DNA of 64,000 nt, taken from NCBI GenBank assembly GCA_049194865.1, contig JBLZWL010000022.1, forward strand, positions 62,001-126,000, written 5' to 3'. The stretch's first letter is position 1. Each line of letters starts with the position of its first letter. Positions 34,605-44,016 of the stretch are shown here, piece by piece. This DNA is from Myxococcus terminator_A. GTDB lineage: Bacteria; Myxococcota; Myxococcia; Myxococcales; Myxococcaceae. Both the position numbers and the translations under genes were made by a program. Under the pieces are notes generated by a model, which saw nothing but the letters and a program-made list of their open reading frames with translations, ran no database searches and had not been told where the DNA came from.

Positions 34605-34663
34605 CCGGCGGCGATGCGGACTTCCGCCGCCGGATGATGCCGTCGGACCCCACGGGTCCGACG
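34605..34663 (-). other. Two adjacent perfect hairpins between rplF and rplR
   Basis: CCGGCGGCG/CGCCGCCGG (34605-34633, 11-base loop) and CGTCGGACCC/GGGTCCGACG (34641-34663, CAC loop, 10 bp perfect). Both lie in the 108-base gap and would be very stable in RNA. There is no T-run, so transcription is expected to continue. Confidence 0.6.
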
Positions 34664-34694
34664 GGATTGGGAACCCTCAGGACAGACGAAACGA

Positions 34695-35261
34695 CTAGGT
34701 CGTTCCGGTCTTGCCCTCCTTACGGCGGATGCGCTCCTCGGTGTACTTGATGCCCTTGCCCTTGTACGGCTCGGGCGGACGCAGCGAGCGGATGTTCACC
34801 GCCGTCGCGCCCAGCACTTCCTTGTCCGCCGAGCGGAGCGTCAGCCCCACGGTGGGGAGGCTGTCCTCGGTGCGGGCCGCCTTGTCCACTTCGGCAGTCA
34901 CACCCTCCGGCAGGTTGAACACCACCGGGTGCGAGTATCCCAGCGCGAAGTGGATGGCCTTGCCCTTCACCTCGGCTCGGAAACCAACGCCGCGGATGTC
35001 CAGCTTCCGCTCGAAGCCGGTGGACACGCCCTTCGCCGCATTCGCGAGGATGGTGCGGGTCAGGCCGTGCAGGCTGCGCGCCTCGCGAGAGTCATCCTCG
35101 CGCAGCACGTTGACCTGGCCGTCCTTGATCTCCACCTTGACCCGGGCGGGAAGCTTCACGGACAGCTTGCCCTTGGGGCCCTCGAAATTCACCTGCTGGC
35201 CGGCGACGATGGCCTTCGTCTTGTCGCCGAGCTTGATCGCCAGTTTTCCAATCCGACTCAT
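34695..35261 (-). CDS. rplF: 50S ribosomal protein L6
   Basis: 188 residues, two alpha/beta RNA-binding repeats; MSRIGKLAIKLGDKTKAIVA start and the conserved RPPEPYKGKGIKY near the C-terminus. Sits near the sarcin-ricin loop of 23S rRNA. Confidence 0.98.
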   Translation of the reverse strand: MSRIGKLAIKLGDKTKAIVAGQQVNFEGPKGKLSVKLPARVKVEIKDGQVNVLREDDSREARSLHGLTRTILANAAKGVSTGFERKLDIRGVGFRAEVKGKAIHFALGYSHPVVFNLPEGVTAEVDKAARTEDSLPTVGLTLRSADKEVLGATAVNIRSLRPPEPYKGKGIKYTEERIRRKEGKTGTT

Positions 35262-35325
35262 GGTTGCCTCGGTCCTGTATGCCCGGGGCGCGCACTCTCA
35301 CGAGGCGCGGCCTCCAGGCAGCTGG

Positions 35326-35730
35326 CTAGTAGACGGTGCAGAGCAGCTCGCCGCCCGCCTTCTGCTTGCGGGCCTCGGAGTCCACCAGGATGCCGCGGGA
35401 CGTGGACAGGATGGAGATACCCATTCCACCCAGTACCTGCGGGATGTCGTTCACGCCAGAGTAGCGGCGGAGACCCGGCTTCGACACGCGGCGGATGCCG
35501 GTGATGGCGGGGCTGCGGTCGGGACCGTACTTGAGCTGCACGGTAATCTCGCTCTGCGGCGAGCCCTCGGGGGTCGCGACGGCGAACTCCCCGATGTAGC
35601 CCTCGTCTTTGAGGACTTTGATGATCTCGAGCTTGAGCTTCGAGTGGGGAATGACGACCTTGTCGTGACGCGCGCGCGAAGCATTGCGCAGGCGGGTCAG
35701 CATGTCGCCAACAGGATCATTGACCGGCAT
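35326..35730 (-). CDS. rpsH: 30S ribosomal protein S8
   Basis: 134 residues. DPVGDMLTRLRNASRARH start and the family hallmark GGMGISILSTSRGIL-like end (here GGMGISILSTSRGI). 16S rRNA binder and, in many bacteria, translational repressor of the spc operon through an rplE leader. A gap of about 190 bases to rpsN precedes it. Confidence 0.98.
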   Translation of the reverse strand: MPVNDPVGDMLTRLRNASRARHDKVVIPHSKLKLEIIKVLKDEGYIGEFAVATPEGSPQSEITVQLKYGPDRSPAITGIRRVSKPGLRRYSGVNDIPQVLGGMGISILSTSRGILVDSEARKQKAGGELLCTVY

Positions 35731-35921
35731 GAGCTACCTTCCAAGCAAGAGCCCTTATCGAGCATCTCGCGTTCGCGGCCGCCGCGCCTGCCGGGCCCAT
35801 CCCGGGGGTTCGCGCCGACCGCCACTGCTGAAGTTGGAACTTCGGTTGAGCACACTCCGCCAGGAGCGCGCCCAGGGTGCCGACGAGCCCTTTCGAGCCC
35901 CTCAGCACCCTGCCCTTCCGG

Positions 35922-36107
35922 CTACCAGGACGACTTGGTGACGCCGGTGATCTCGCCCCGCAGCGCACGGTTGCGCAGACAGATGCGGCACATCTTGAAC
36001 TTGCGAAGGAAGGCGCGCGGCCGACCGCACAGCGGGCAGCGGTTGTACTGGCGCACGGCGAACTTCGGCTTGCGCTTCGCCTGGGCGATCTTGGAGAGCT
36101 TGGCCAT
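35922..36107 (-). CDS. rpsN: 30S ribosomal protein S14, zinc-binding (type Z)
   Basis: 61 residues with two CxxC pairs (CPLC and CRIC), the zinc-dependent short S14. Only this form is present in the window. It precedes rpsH and follows rplE as usual. Confidence 0.98.
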   Translation of the reverse strand: MAKLSKIAQAKRKPKFAVRQYNRCPLCGRPRAFLRKFKMCRICLRNRALRGEITGVTKSSW

Positions 36108-36133
36108 TGTCTTGAGGTCCTTGGCTCGAGGGC

Positions 36134-36787
36134 TTACTGACGGAACGGCAGGCCGAAGTGACGCATCAGCGCCAACCCCTGCTCGTCGTTCGCGGCGGTG
36201 GTGACGAAGCTGATGTTGAGCCCCTTCACCTTCTCGATCTGGTCGTAGTTGATCTCAGGGAAGATGATCTGCTCGCGGACGCCGAGCGTGTAGTTGCCCT
36301 TCCCATCGAAAGCCTTCGGGGACACGCCCTTGAAGTCACGCACGCGCGGCAGCGCCACGGTGATGAGGCGGTCCATGAACTCGTACATCCGGGTGCCACG
36401 CAGCGTCACGGCGGCACCGATGGCCTGGCCCTGGCGCAGCTTGAAGTTCGCGATGGACTTGCGAGCGCGCGTGACGATGGGCTTCTGGCCCGTGATCGCC
36501 GCGAGCTGGTCCACCGCCGACTCCAGGATCTTGTTGTTGGCGAGCGCCTCGCCCAGACCCATGTTGACGACGATCTTCTGGAGACGCGGAACCTCCATCG
36601 GGTTCTTGAGGCCCAGCTCCTTCATCAGGGCGGGCACTCCTTCCTTCCGGAAGCGCTCCTTCATGCGGGCCGGCTTGCTCTCGAGGCCTTCCTCGATGTT
36701 CGCCGCGAAGCCAACCTTCTTGGCCTCTTCCTTCTTGCCCCGCTTCGCCTTCTTTTCCTTCTGGTCCGGCTTCTTCTCGTCAGCCAT
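36134..36787 (-). CDS. rplE: 50S ribosomal protein L5 with basic N-terminal extension
   Basis: 217 residues, about 38 more than E. coli L5. The first 38 or so residues are almost all Lys/Glu/Asp/Ala. The core starts near PARMKERFRKEGVPALMKEL and includes MEVPRLQKIVVNMGLGEA and the 5S-binding loop. Forms the central protuberance with 5S rRNA. The start is the only ATG preceding the core; whether the extension is retained needs protein data. Confidence 0.96.
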   Translation of the reverse strand: MADEKKPDQKEKKAKRGKKEEAKKVGFAANIEEGLESKPARMKERFRKEGVPALMKELGLKNPMEVPRLQKIVVNMGLGEALANNKILESAVDQLAAITGQKPIVTRARKSIANFKLRQGQAIGAAVTLRGTRMYEFMDRLITVALPRVRDFKGVSPKAFDGKGNYTLGVREQIIFPEINYDQIEKVKGLNISFVTTAANDEQGLALMRHFGLPFRQ

Positions 36788-36967
36788 CGTCGTATCCTCT
36801 GCTTCGGGGCGCCGTTGTGGACCCAGCGCGTCCGATCAGTCCTTCATTTGGAAACTGAAAACACCGCGAGTGCCCCGGAACAACCCGGGCCCTCGTTGCC
36901 TGCACGCCCCCCTACCCGCCCACCAGGGCGGACAGAAGGGCGCGCATACATGCCCCAACAGGGACTC

Positions 36968-37297
36968 CTAGTCAATCAGCGCGTCGCAGTTCTTGCAGAA
37001 CCGCTGGAGCTTCTCGCCCTCGGTCTTGACTCCCACGCGGGTCGGCTTGTCGCACTTGGCGCAAACGACCTGGACATTCGCCAGGGCGATGGTGCCGGGC
37101 TTCTCGACAATGCCACCCTCGGGGTTCTGAGGCGTCTTCTTCTGGTGACGCTTCACCAAGCGCAGACCTTCCACAGTCACGCGGCCGGCCTCCCGGTCGA
37201 TCTTCAGCACCTTGCCGCGCTTCGTCGCCGGGCTCTTCTCGGAGGCTTCGGCCCCGGCCATGACCTGGACCGTGTCTCCAACTTTCATCTTCTGCAT
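36968..37297 (-). CDS. rplX: 50S ribosomal protein L24
   Basis: 109 residues. The KOW motif is in GDTVQVMAGAEASEKSPATK and the C-terminal part has two CxxC pairs (CAKC, CKNC), the zinc-ribbon form found in many bacteria. Early assembly protein at the exit-tunnel rim. GAGG lies 5 bases before the ATG. A 180-base gap to rplE holds a 6-bp hairpin (36916-36931). Confidence 0.97.
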   Translation of the reverse strand: MQKMKVGDTVQVMAGAEASEKSPATKRGKVLKIDREAGRVTVEGLRLVKRHQKKTPQNPEGGIVEKPGTIALANVQVVCAKCDKPTRVGVKTEGEKLQRFCKNCDALID

Positions 37298-37343
37298 GGC
37301 TTCCTCGTCTCTCTGGCTGCTCGCCGTCCGGCCTGCGGTCCTC

Positions 37344-37712
37344 TCAGAGGACTTCGGGCGCCAGCGAGATGATCTTCATGAACTTGCGGGCGCGGAGCTC
37401 ACGGGCCACCGGCCCGAAGATGCGCGTACCAATGGGCTCCATGTCCTTGTTGATGAGGACCGCGGAGTTGCCATCGAACTTGATGAAGCTGCCGTCGGCC
37501 CGACCCACCTCGCGCTTGGTGCGGACGATGACGGCCTTGGCCACGTCACCCTTCTTCACCTTCGAGTTGGGCAGCGCCTCGCGGATCGACACGACGATGA
37601 CGTCGCCGATGGACGCGTACTTGCGCTTCGAACCGCCGAGCACCTTGATGCAGAACACCTTCTTCGCGCCCGAGTTGTCCGCCACGTCGAGCACGCTCGT
37701 CATCTGAATCAT
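37344..37712 (-). CDS. rplN: 50S ribosomal protein L14
   Basis: 122 residues from ATG 37712 (MIQMTSVLDVADNSGAKK), the exact family length; GGAG lies 8 bases upstream. GGSKRKYASIGDVIVVS and the C-terminal GTRIFGPVARELR are conserved. Forms a bridge to 16S rRNA. Confidence 0.98.
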   Translation of the reverse strand: MIQMTSVLDVADNSGAKKVFCIKVLGGSKRKYASIGDVIVVSIREALPNSKVKKGDVAKAVIVRTKREVGRADGSFIKFDGNSAVLINKDMEPIGTRIFGPVARELRARKFMKIISLAPEVL

Positions 37713-37778
37713 CTGGGAATCTCCTATCGCCGGTGACTCCACCACACCGCCTCACGGCCGCGCAGGTGGAGGTGCGTG

Positions 37779-38093
37779 CTAGACGTTCTTGCTCTTCTCC
37801 AGCACCTCAACCACACGCCAGCGCTTGTCCTTCGAGGCAGGCTTGGTCTCGGCGATCCGGACCCGATCACCCTCGTTGATGGTGATCTTCTTCGGATAGT
37901 CGTGGTCCTCCACGTGCGCCTTGTACTTCTCGCGCAGGCTCATGATCTTCCCGTACTTCGCGTGGGGAGCCCGGCGCTGGACGGTGACCACGACCGTCTT
38001 CTGCATCTTGTTGGAGGTGACGATACCCACGCGCGTCTTCGGACGGCCGCGGGAGGAGGTCTCTGCCTTGGGCGCTTCAGTCGTTTCAGCCAT
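37779..38093 (-). CDS. rpsQ: 30S ribosomal protein S17
   Basis: 104 residues from ATG 38093; the core is RVGIVTSNKMQKTVVVTVQR with an OB fold, and an N-terminal extension of about 20 residues (Thr/Lys/Glu-rich). A GTG 12 bases upstream is also in frame. Early 16S rRNA binder. Confidence 0.97.
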   Translation of the reverse strand: MAETTEAPKAETSSRGRPKTRVGIVTSNKMQKTVVVTVQRRAPHAKYGKIMSLREKYKAHVEDHDYPKKITINEGDRVRIAETKPASKDKRWRVVEVLEKSKNV

Positions 38094-38196
38094 CTTTGTT
38101 CTCACTGTCTCTCATGCACCCGGGGGCTCTCGCTTCCCGGATGGCCGTACGCACCCGCCTTGAGCGAGCGCGCTTGGAGGAATCGCGACGGGGCCC

Positions 38197-38400
38197 TTAG
38201 GCCTTCGCCGCCTTCTTCTTCTCGCCGAGAACCGCCAGCACACGGGCCAGGTCACGCCGGTGCAGGGTCCGCTCCGCCGGGCTGTCCAGCGAGCCGGTCC
38301 GCCGCTTGAGCTGGTCCTGGAACAGCGTCTCACGCAGTTCCGTCGCCCGCCGCTGCAGGTCGTCCGCCGACAGCTCCCTCAGTTCCTTCGCAGTCGCCAT
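38197..38400 (-). CDS. rpmC: 50S ribosomal protein L29
   Basis: 67 residues from ATG 38400 (MATAKELRELSADDLQRRA), with GGAG 6 bases upstream; two-helix hairpin protein at the tunnel exit that contacts trigger factor and SRP. Confidence 0.97.
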   Translation of the reverse strand: MATAKELRELSADDLQRRATELRETLFQDQLKRRTGSLDSPAERTLHRRDLARVLAVLGEKKKAAKA

Positions 38401-38418
38401 TGCTATCTCCACATGCGT

Positions 38419-38447
38419 GCGGGAGCCCACCCGAAGGCGGCTCCCGC
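38419..38447 (-). other. Hairpin between rplP and rpmC
   Basis: GCGGGAGCC (38419-38427) pairs perfectly with GGCTCCCGC (38439-38447) across an 11-base loop in the 55-base gap. Possible processing element. Confidence 0.5.
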
Positions 38448-38455
38448 CGCGGTGC

Positions 38456-38875
38456 CTAGAGGCTCAGGTCCGTGCGCGTCACGATACGCGTGAGCACCGG
38501 CAGCTTCGCCTGCGCCAGCTTCAGCGCTCCCGTGGCCACCTCGGTCGTCATCCCCTCCATCTCGTAGAGGATGCGGCCGGGCTTCACCACCGCGACGTAG
38601 TACTCCACGCCACCCTTACCGGTACCCATTCGGGTCTCGGCGGGCTTCTTGGTGATGGGCTTGTCCGGGAAGATTCGGATCCAGATCTTGCCGCCGCGCT
38701 TCACGTGGCGGGTCATCGCGATACGAGCCGCCTCGATCTGCCGGGACGTAATCCACCCCGGCTGCAGGCTCATCAGGCCGAACTCACCGTAGGTCAAGTC
38801 GCTGCCACGGTGCGCGGCGCCAGGCGTGCGGCCCTTGTGCATCTTCCGGTACTTCGTACGTGCAGGCTGAAGCAT
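38456..38875 (-). CDS. rplP: 50S ribosomal protein L16
   Basis: 139 residues. MLQPARTKYRKMHKGRTPG start and GKGGVEYYVAVVKPGRILYEM core. Sits close to the A-site tRNA elbow. Start is the first ATG. Confidence 0.98.
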   Translation of the reverse strand: MLQPARTKYRKMHKGRTPGAAHRGSDLTYGEFGLMSLQPGWITSRQIEAARIAMTRHVKRGGKIWIRIFPDKPITKKPAETRMGTGKGGVEYYVAVVKPGRILYEMEGMTTEVATGALKLAQAKLPVLTRIVTRTDLSL

Positions 38876-38941
38876 CGTCGCTGTCCTTCACTGCCCTGCC
38901 CCGGGCGCCCTCTCTCGAGAGCGCCCAAAGCGGGAGGGCTC

Positions 38942-39604
<663 letters not shown>

Positions 39605-39644
39605 CGTGAATCTCCTTGAACGTCCGGGCTGGGCCCGACGGGTC

Positions 39645-39989
39645 CTACTTCTTGGCCTCGGCCAGCACCACGTGGACGTGGGCGGTCTTCTTCTTGATCG
39701 GGGTGGCCCGACCCATGGCGCGCGGCATGAACCGGCGCTGGGTAGGACCCTGGTCCACCGAGATGGTCTTGACGTAGAGCGTGTCCACGTCGACCTGACC
39801 CTTGGACAGGTCCGTCGCGTTGGCCACGGCGCTCTTGATGAGCTTCTCCACCGGCAGGGCCGCGGCGCGCTTGGTGAACTTCAGGATGTTGAGGGCGGCC
39901 TCAACGGGCTTGCCCCGGATGAGCGCCGCAACAAGAGACAGCTTGCGGGGGCTCATGCGCAGGAAACGCAGATGTGCAGTCGACTCCAT
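39645..39989 (-). CDS. rplV: 50S ribosomal protein L22
   Basis: 114 residues from ATG 39989, with GAGGAG 6 bases upstream; an ATG two codons earlier is right on the GAGGAG and is rejected. SPRKLSLVAALIRGKPVEAAL and the hairpin PTQRRFMPRAMGRATPIKKK that lines the exit tunnel are visible. Confidence 0.98.
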   Translation of the reverse strand: MESTAHLRFLRMSPRKLSLVAALIRGKPVEAALNILKFTKRAAALPVEKLIKSAVANATDLSKGQVDVDTLYVKTISVDQGPTQRRFMPRAMGRATPIKKKTAHVHVVLAEAKK

Positions 39990-40024
39990 GGTCATCTCCT
40001 CAGGCTCTCAGGCAATGCACCAGG

Positions 40025-40312
40025 CTACTTGCCCGGGGCCTTGGCGACCTTCTTCTCCGCCGAGTGTCCACCGAACGTACGCGTCGGGGCGAACTCGCCG
40101 AGCTTGTGGCCCACCATGTTCTCCGTGACGAACACCGGGATGAACTTCTTCCCGTTGTGCACCGCGAAGGTGTGACCCACGAACTCCGGAAGGATGGTGG
40201 AGCGGCGGGACCACGTCTTCACGACAGTCTTCTTGTTCGTCTTGATCATGTCCTCGATCTTCTTGACGAGGAAGTCGTCGACGAACGGACCCTTCTTGAT
40301 CGAACGAGCCAT
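40025..40312 (-). CDS. rpsS: 30S ribosomal protein S19
   Basis: 95 residues. MARSIKKGPFVDDFLVKKIE start and GHKLGEFAPTRTFGGH in the C-terminal part, as expected for the family. Binds 16S helix in the 30S head with S13. Confidence 0.98.
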   Translation of the reverse strand: MARSIKKGPFVDDFLVKKIEDMIKTNKKTVVKTWSRRSTILPEFVGHTFAVHNGKKFIPVFVTENMVGHKLGEFAPTRTFGGHSAEKKVAKAPGK

Positions 40313-40327
40313 GGCTTGCGAATCCTC

Positions 40328-41173
40328 TTACTGGCTGCGCGCGCCCTGGCGGCGGCCGCTCACGATGAACTTGTCAGTACGCTTGTTGGTGCGCGTGGTC
40401 AGACCCTTGGTCTTCTTGCCCCACGGCGACACCGGGTGCGGGTTACCCTGACCGGACTTACCCTCACCACCACCGTGCGGGTGATCCACGGGGTTCATCG
40501 CGAGACCACGAACCGTCGGGCGGATGCCCAGCCAGCGGCTCTTACCCGCCTTACCAATGCGGATGATCTCGTGCTCGATGTTGCCCACCTGGCCCACGGT
40601 GGCGCGGCACTCGATGAGGACCATGCGGACGGTTCCGGAAGGCATACGCACCTGCGCGTAGCGGCCCTCCTTCGCCATCAACTGTCCGGAGGTTCCCGCG
40701 GAGCGGATGACCTGGGCGCCACGGCCCGGCTTCAGCTCCACGTTGTGGATGATGGTACCCACCGGGATGTTCTGCAGCGGCAGGGAGTTGCCCGGACGGA
40801 TGTCGGCGGTCTCGCCGGCGAACACCGTGTCGCCCACATTCAGGCCCACCGGGGCCAGGATGTAGCGCTTCTCACCGTCTGCGTACGTCAGCAGGGCGAT
40901 GTTGGCGGTGCGGTTCGGATCGTACTCCACCGCGGTGACCTTGGCCGGCACGCCGTCCTTGTCACGACGCTTGAAGTCGATGACGCGGTAGCGGCGCTTG
41001 TGACCACCACCCTGGTGACGCCGGGTGATGTGTCCGTGCACGTTGCGGCCACCCGAGCGCTTGAGCGGCTCGGTCAGCTTCTTCTCGGGCGCGTCCTTGG
41101 TGATGTCCGCGAAATCGGACACCGTCATGTGACGGCGGGCGGCGCTTGTCGGCTTGTACTTCTTGATGCCCAT
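40328..41173 (-). CDS. rplB: 50S ribosomal protein L2
   Basis: 281 residues. RRYRVIDFKRRDKDGVPAKV, the OB and SH3-like folds, and the catalytic-centre region NPVDHPHGGGEGK with the conserved His. Essential for peptidyl-transferase architecture. Confidence 0.98.
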   Translation of the reverse strand: MGIKKYKPTSAARRHMTVSDFADITKDAPEKKLTEPLKRSGGRNVHGHITRRHQGGGHKRRYRVIDFKRRDKDGVPAKVTAVEYDPNRTANIALLTYADGEKRYILAPVGLNVGDTVFAGETADIRPGNSLPLQNIPVGTIIHNVELKPGRGAQVIRSAGTSGQLMAKEGRYAQVRMPSGTVRMVLIECRATVGQVGNIEHEIIRIGKAGKSRWLGIRPTVRGLAMNPVDHPHGGGEGKSGQGNPHPVSPWGKKTKGLTTRTNKRTDKFIVSGRRQGARSQ

Positions 41174-41208
41174 GGTGTGTTCCTCAGGCTGACCTCAACG
41201 CCGTAGCG

Positions 41209-41502
41209 TCAGGCCGCCCCTCCCTCGAAGAGTTCGATCGAGTCGCCTTCCTTGAGGGTGACGACCGCCTTCTTGAAGTTGGGCCGCTTGCCGATGCTCC
41301 GACCCACGCGCTTGATCTTGCCGCGGACGACGTTCGTGTTGACGCCCTCGACCGTGACCTTGAACAACGTCTCCACCGCGCGAGCCACGTCATGCTTGGT
41401 GGCCTTGCGGTCGACGATGAACGAGTACTGACGGAACTTCTCGCGGGCCTTGTCCAGCTTCTCGGTGATGAGCGGACCCTTGATGACGTCGCTGAGATTC
41501 AT
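41209..41502 (-). CDS. rplW: 50S ribosomal protein L23
   Basis: 97 residues. DVIKGPLITEKLDKAREKFR start and GKRPNFKKAVVTL near the end. Docking site for trigger factor and SRP at the tunnel exit. Its ATG overlaps the rplD stop by 4 bases (ATGA). Confidence 0.98.
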   Translation of the reverse strand: MNLSDVIKGPLITEKLDKAREKFRQYSFIVDRKATKHDVARAVETLFKVTVEGVNTNVVRGKIKRVGRSIGKRPNFKKAVVTLKEGDSIELFEGGAA

Positions 41503-42122
41503 GAGAGCGCCCCCTCGAGGGTCTTCGCCGCCGCGGAGGTGAGCACGAGGTGCGAGTGCTTCAGAACGGCCTCGAGGTTGAGACCCTCGGGAGGAAGCAC
41601 GTCGAACTTCGCCAGGTTCCGCACGCTGCGGTGCAGGTTGGTGTTGCTCTTCTCGTCCACCACCAGGGCGTTCTGCAGCTTCAGGCGCTTGGTGAGCGCC
41701 TCGAAGGCCTGCTTGCTCTTGGGGGCGTCCAGGGAGAACCCGCTCAGGATGATGAGCGTCTTCTCCTTGGCGCGCAGGGACAGCGCGGACTTCAGCGCGC
41801 CGCGACGCACCTTGCGGGGCGGGCGGTAGAAGTAGTCGCGAGCCTTGGGAGCCATCGCCTTGCCGCCGCCCACCCAGTGGGAAGCGCGGATGGAACCCTG
41901 GCGGGCGCGGCCGGTGCCCTTCTGCTTCCAGGGCTTCTTGCCGCCGCCGCTGACCAGCGAGGTGTTCTTCACACCCACCGTGCCGCGACGCCGGTTGATC
42001 TGCTGCATCTTCGCGACCTCGTAAAAGAGGTGCGCGTTCGGCTCAGCGCCGAAGATGTCGTCGGAGAGCTCAATCTCCGACACCTTCTTCAAATCAAGGT
42101 CGACAACGTCAAACTTCGCCAT
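41499..42122 (-). CDS. rplD: 50S ribosomal protein L4
   Basis: 207 residues. Long internal loop INRRRGTVGVKNTSLVSGGG-KKPWKQKGTGRARQG, which reaches into the tunnel. In E. coli L4 also represses the S10 operon. It follows rpsJ directly, with a 53-base gap: the expected rplC between them is missing. Confidence 0.98.
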   Translation of the reverse strand: MAKFDVVDLDLKKVSEIELSDDIFGAEPNAHLFYEVAKMQQINRRRGTVGVKNTSLVSGGGKKPWKQKGTGRARQGSIRASHWVGGGKAMAPKARDYFYRPPRKVRRGALKSALSLRAKEKTLIILSGFSLDAPKSKQAFEALTKRLKLQNALVVDEKSNTNLHRSVRNLAKFDVLPPEGLNLEAVLKHSHLVLTSAAAKTLEGALS

Positions 42123-42175
42123 GGCACTTTCCTCGCGGGGGTCGGAGTGAAACCACTCGGACGCCCACCCGCTTC

Positions 42176-42484
42176 CTAGGACTTGATCTCGACGTCAACG
42201 CCGGCCGAAAGATCCAGCTTCATGAGCGCATCCAGCGTCTGCTGCGTGGGCTCGAGAATATCGAGCAGGCGCTTGTGCGTGCGGATCTCGAACTGCTCGC
42301 GGCTCTTCTTGTCCACGTGCGGCGAACGCAGCACCGTGAACTTGTTGATGCGCGTAGGAAGGGGGATCGGACCGGCCACCTTCGCGCCTGTGCGCTTGGC
42401 CGTCTCGACGATCTCACCCGCGCTCTGGTCCAGGAGCTTCGAGTCGTATGCCTTCAGCCGGATGCGGATCTTCTGTGTCGCCAT
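42176..42484 (-). CDS. rpsJ: 30S ribosomal protein S10
   Basis: 102 residues from ATG 42484 (MATQKIRIRLKAYDSKLLDQ), with AGAGG 9 bases upstream. PIPLPTRINKFTVLRSPHVD and ILEPTQQTLDALMKLDL complete the family signature. Part of 30S head and, as NusE, of antitermination complexes. First gene of the S10 operon, behind a terminator-like hairpin after tuf. Confidence 0.98.
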   Translation of the reverse strand: MATQKIRIRLKAYDSKLLDQSAGEIVETAKRTGAKVAGPIPLPTRINKFTVLRSPHVDKKSREQFEIRTHKRLLDILEPTQQTLDALMKLDLSAGVDVEIKS

Positions 42485-42632
42485 TCGCAAGAACCTCTTA
42501 GAACGAACTTTGTGCCAACGCCCCGGGAGGCGCTACGACCGACGTCCCCTGGTTGTCACAGAGCCGTTTCTTCAGAACGAAGGGGCGCGGTGATTACCAT
42601 CCCGCCCCGGTGTATGCAACTGGATTTCCTCC

Positions 42633-42672
42633 GGCTCCCTGGAAATTCCCCGAGGGGATGTCCATGGGAGCC
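42633..42672 (-). terminator. Hairpin after tuf
   Basis: GGCTCCC-TGGA...TCCA-T-GGGAGCC with an inner CCCC-GA-GGGG, 14 bases beyond the tuf stop on the minus strand. No T-run follows. It probably ends the fusA-tuf transcript and makes rpsJ depend on its own promoter or on read-through. Confidence 0.6.
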
Positions 42673-42685
42673 AGGAGGAGGCCTG

Positions 42686-43876
<1,191 letters not shown>

Positions 43877-44016
43877 GACAACTCCTCACCGGGCTGAGCC
43901 GGTCAACGACCCGGCGCGTCTCGAATCCCGCAAAACACACTGCGAAGGTGCTGCGTCCTGCTCCAAACCCGCCACAACGTCAACTGAAATCGCCCGCCGG
44001 GCTGCCTGGTGCCCCG

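Noticed and set aside
42485..42632. Possible TTGCAT-17-TAATCA promoter before rpsJ
   Set aside because: The -10 part shares only its first two bases with consensus. A promoter is expected here but this match is too weak to call.
43877..44016. tRNA gene in the gap between fusA and tuf
   Set aside because: No cloverleaf arms or GGTTCGAATCC-type T-arm could be found on either strand.
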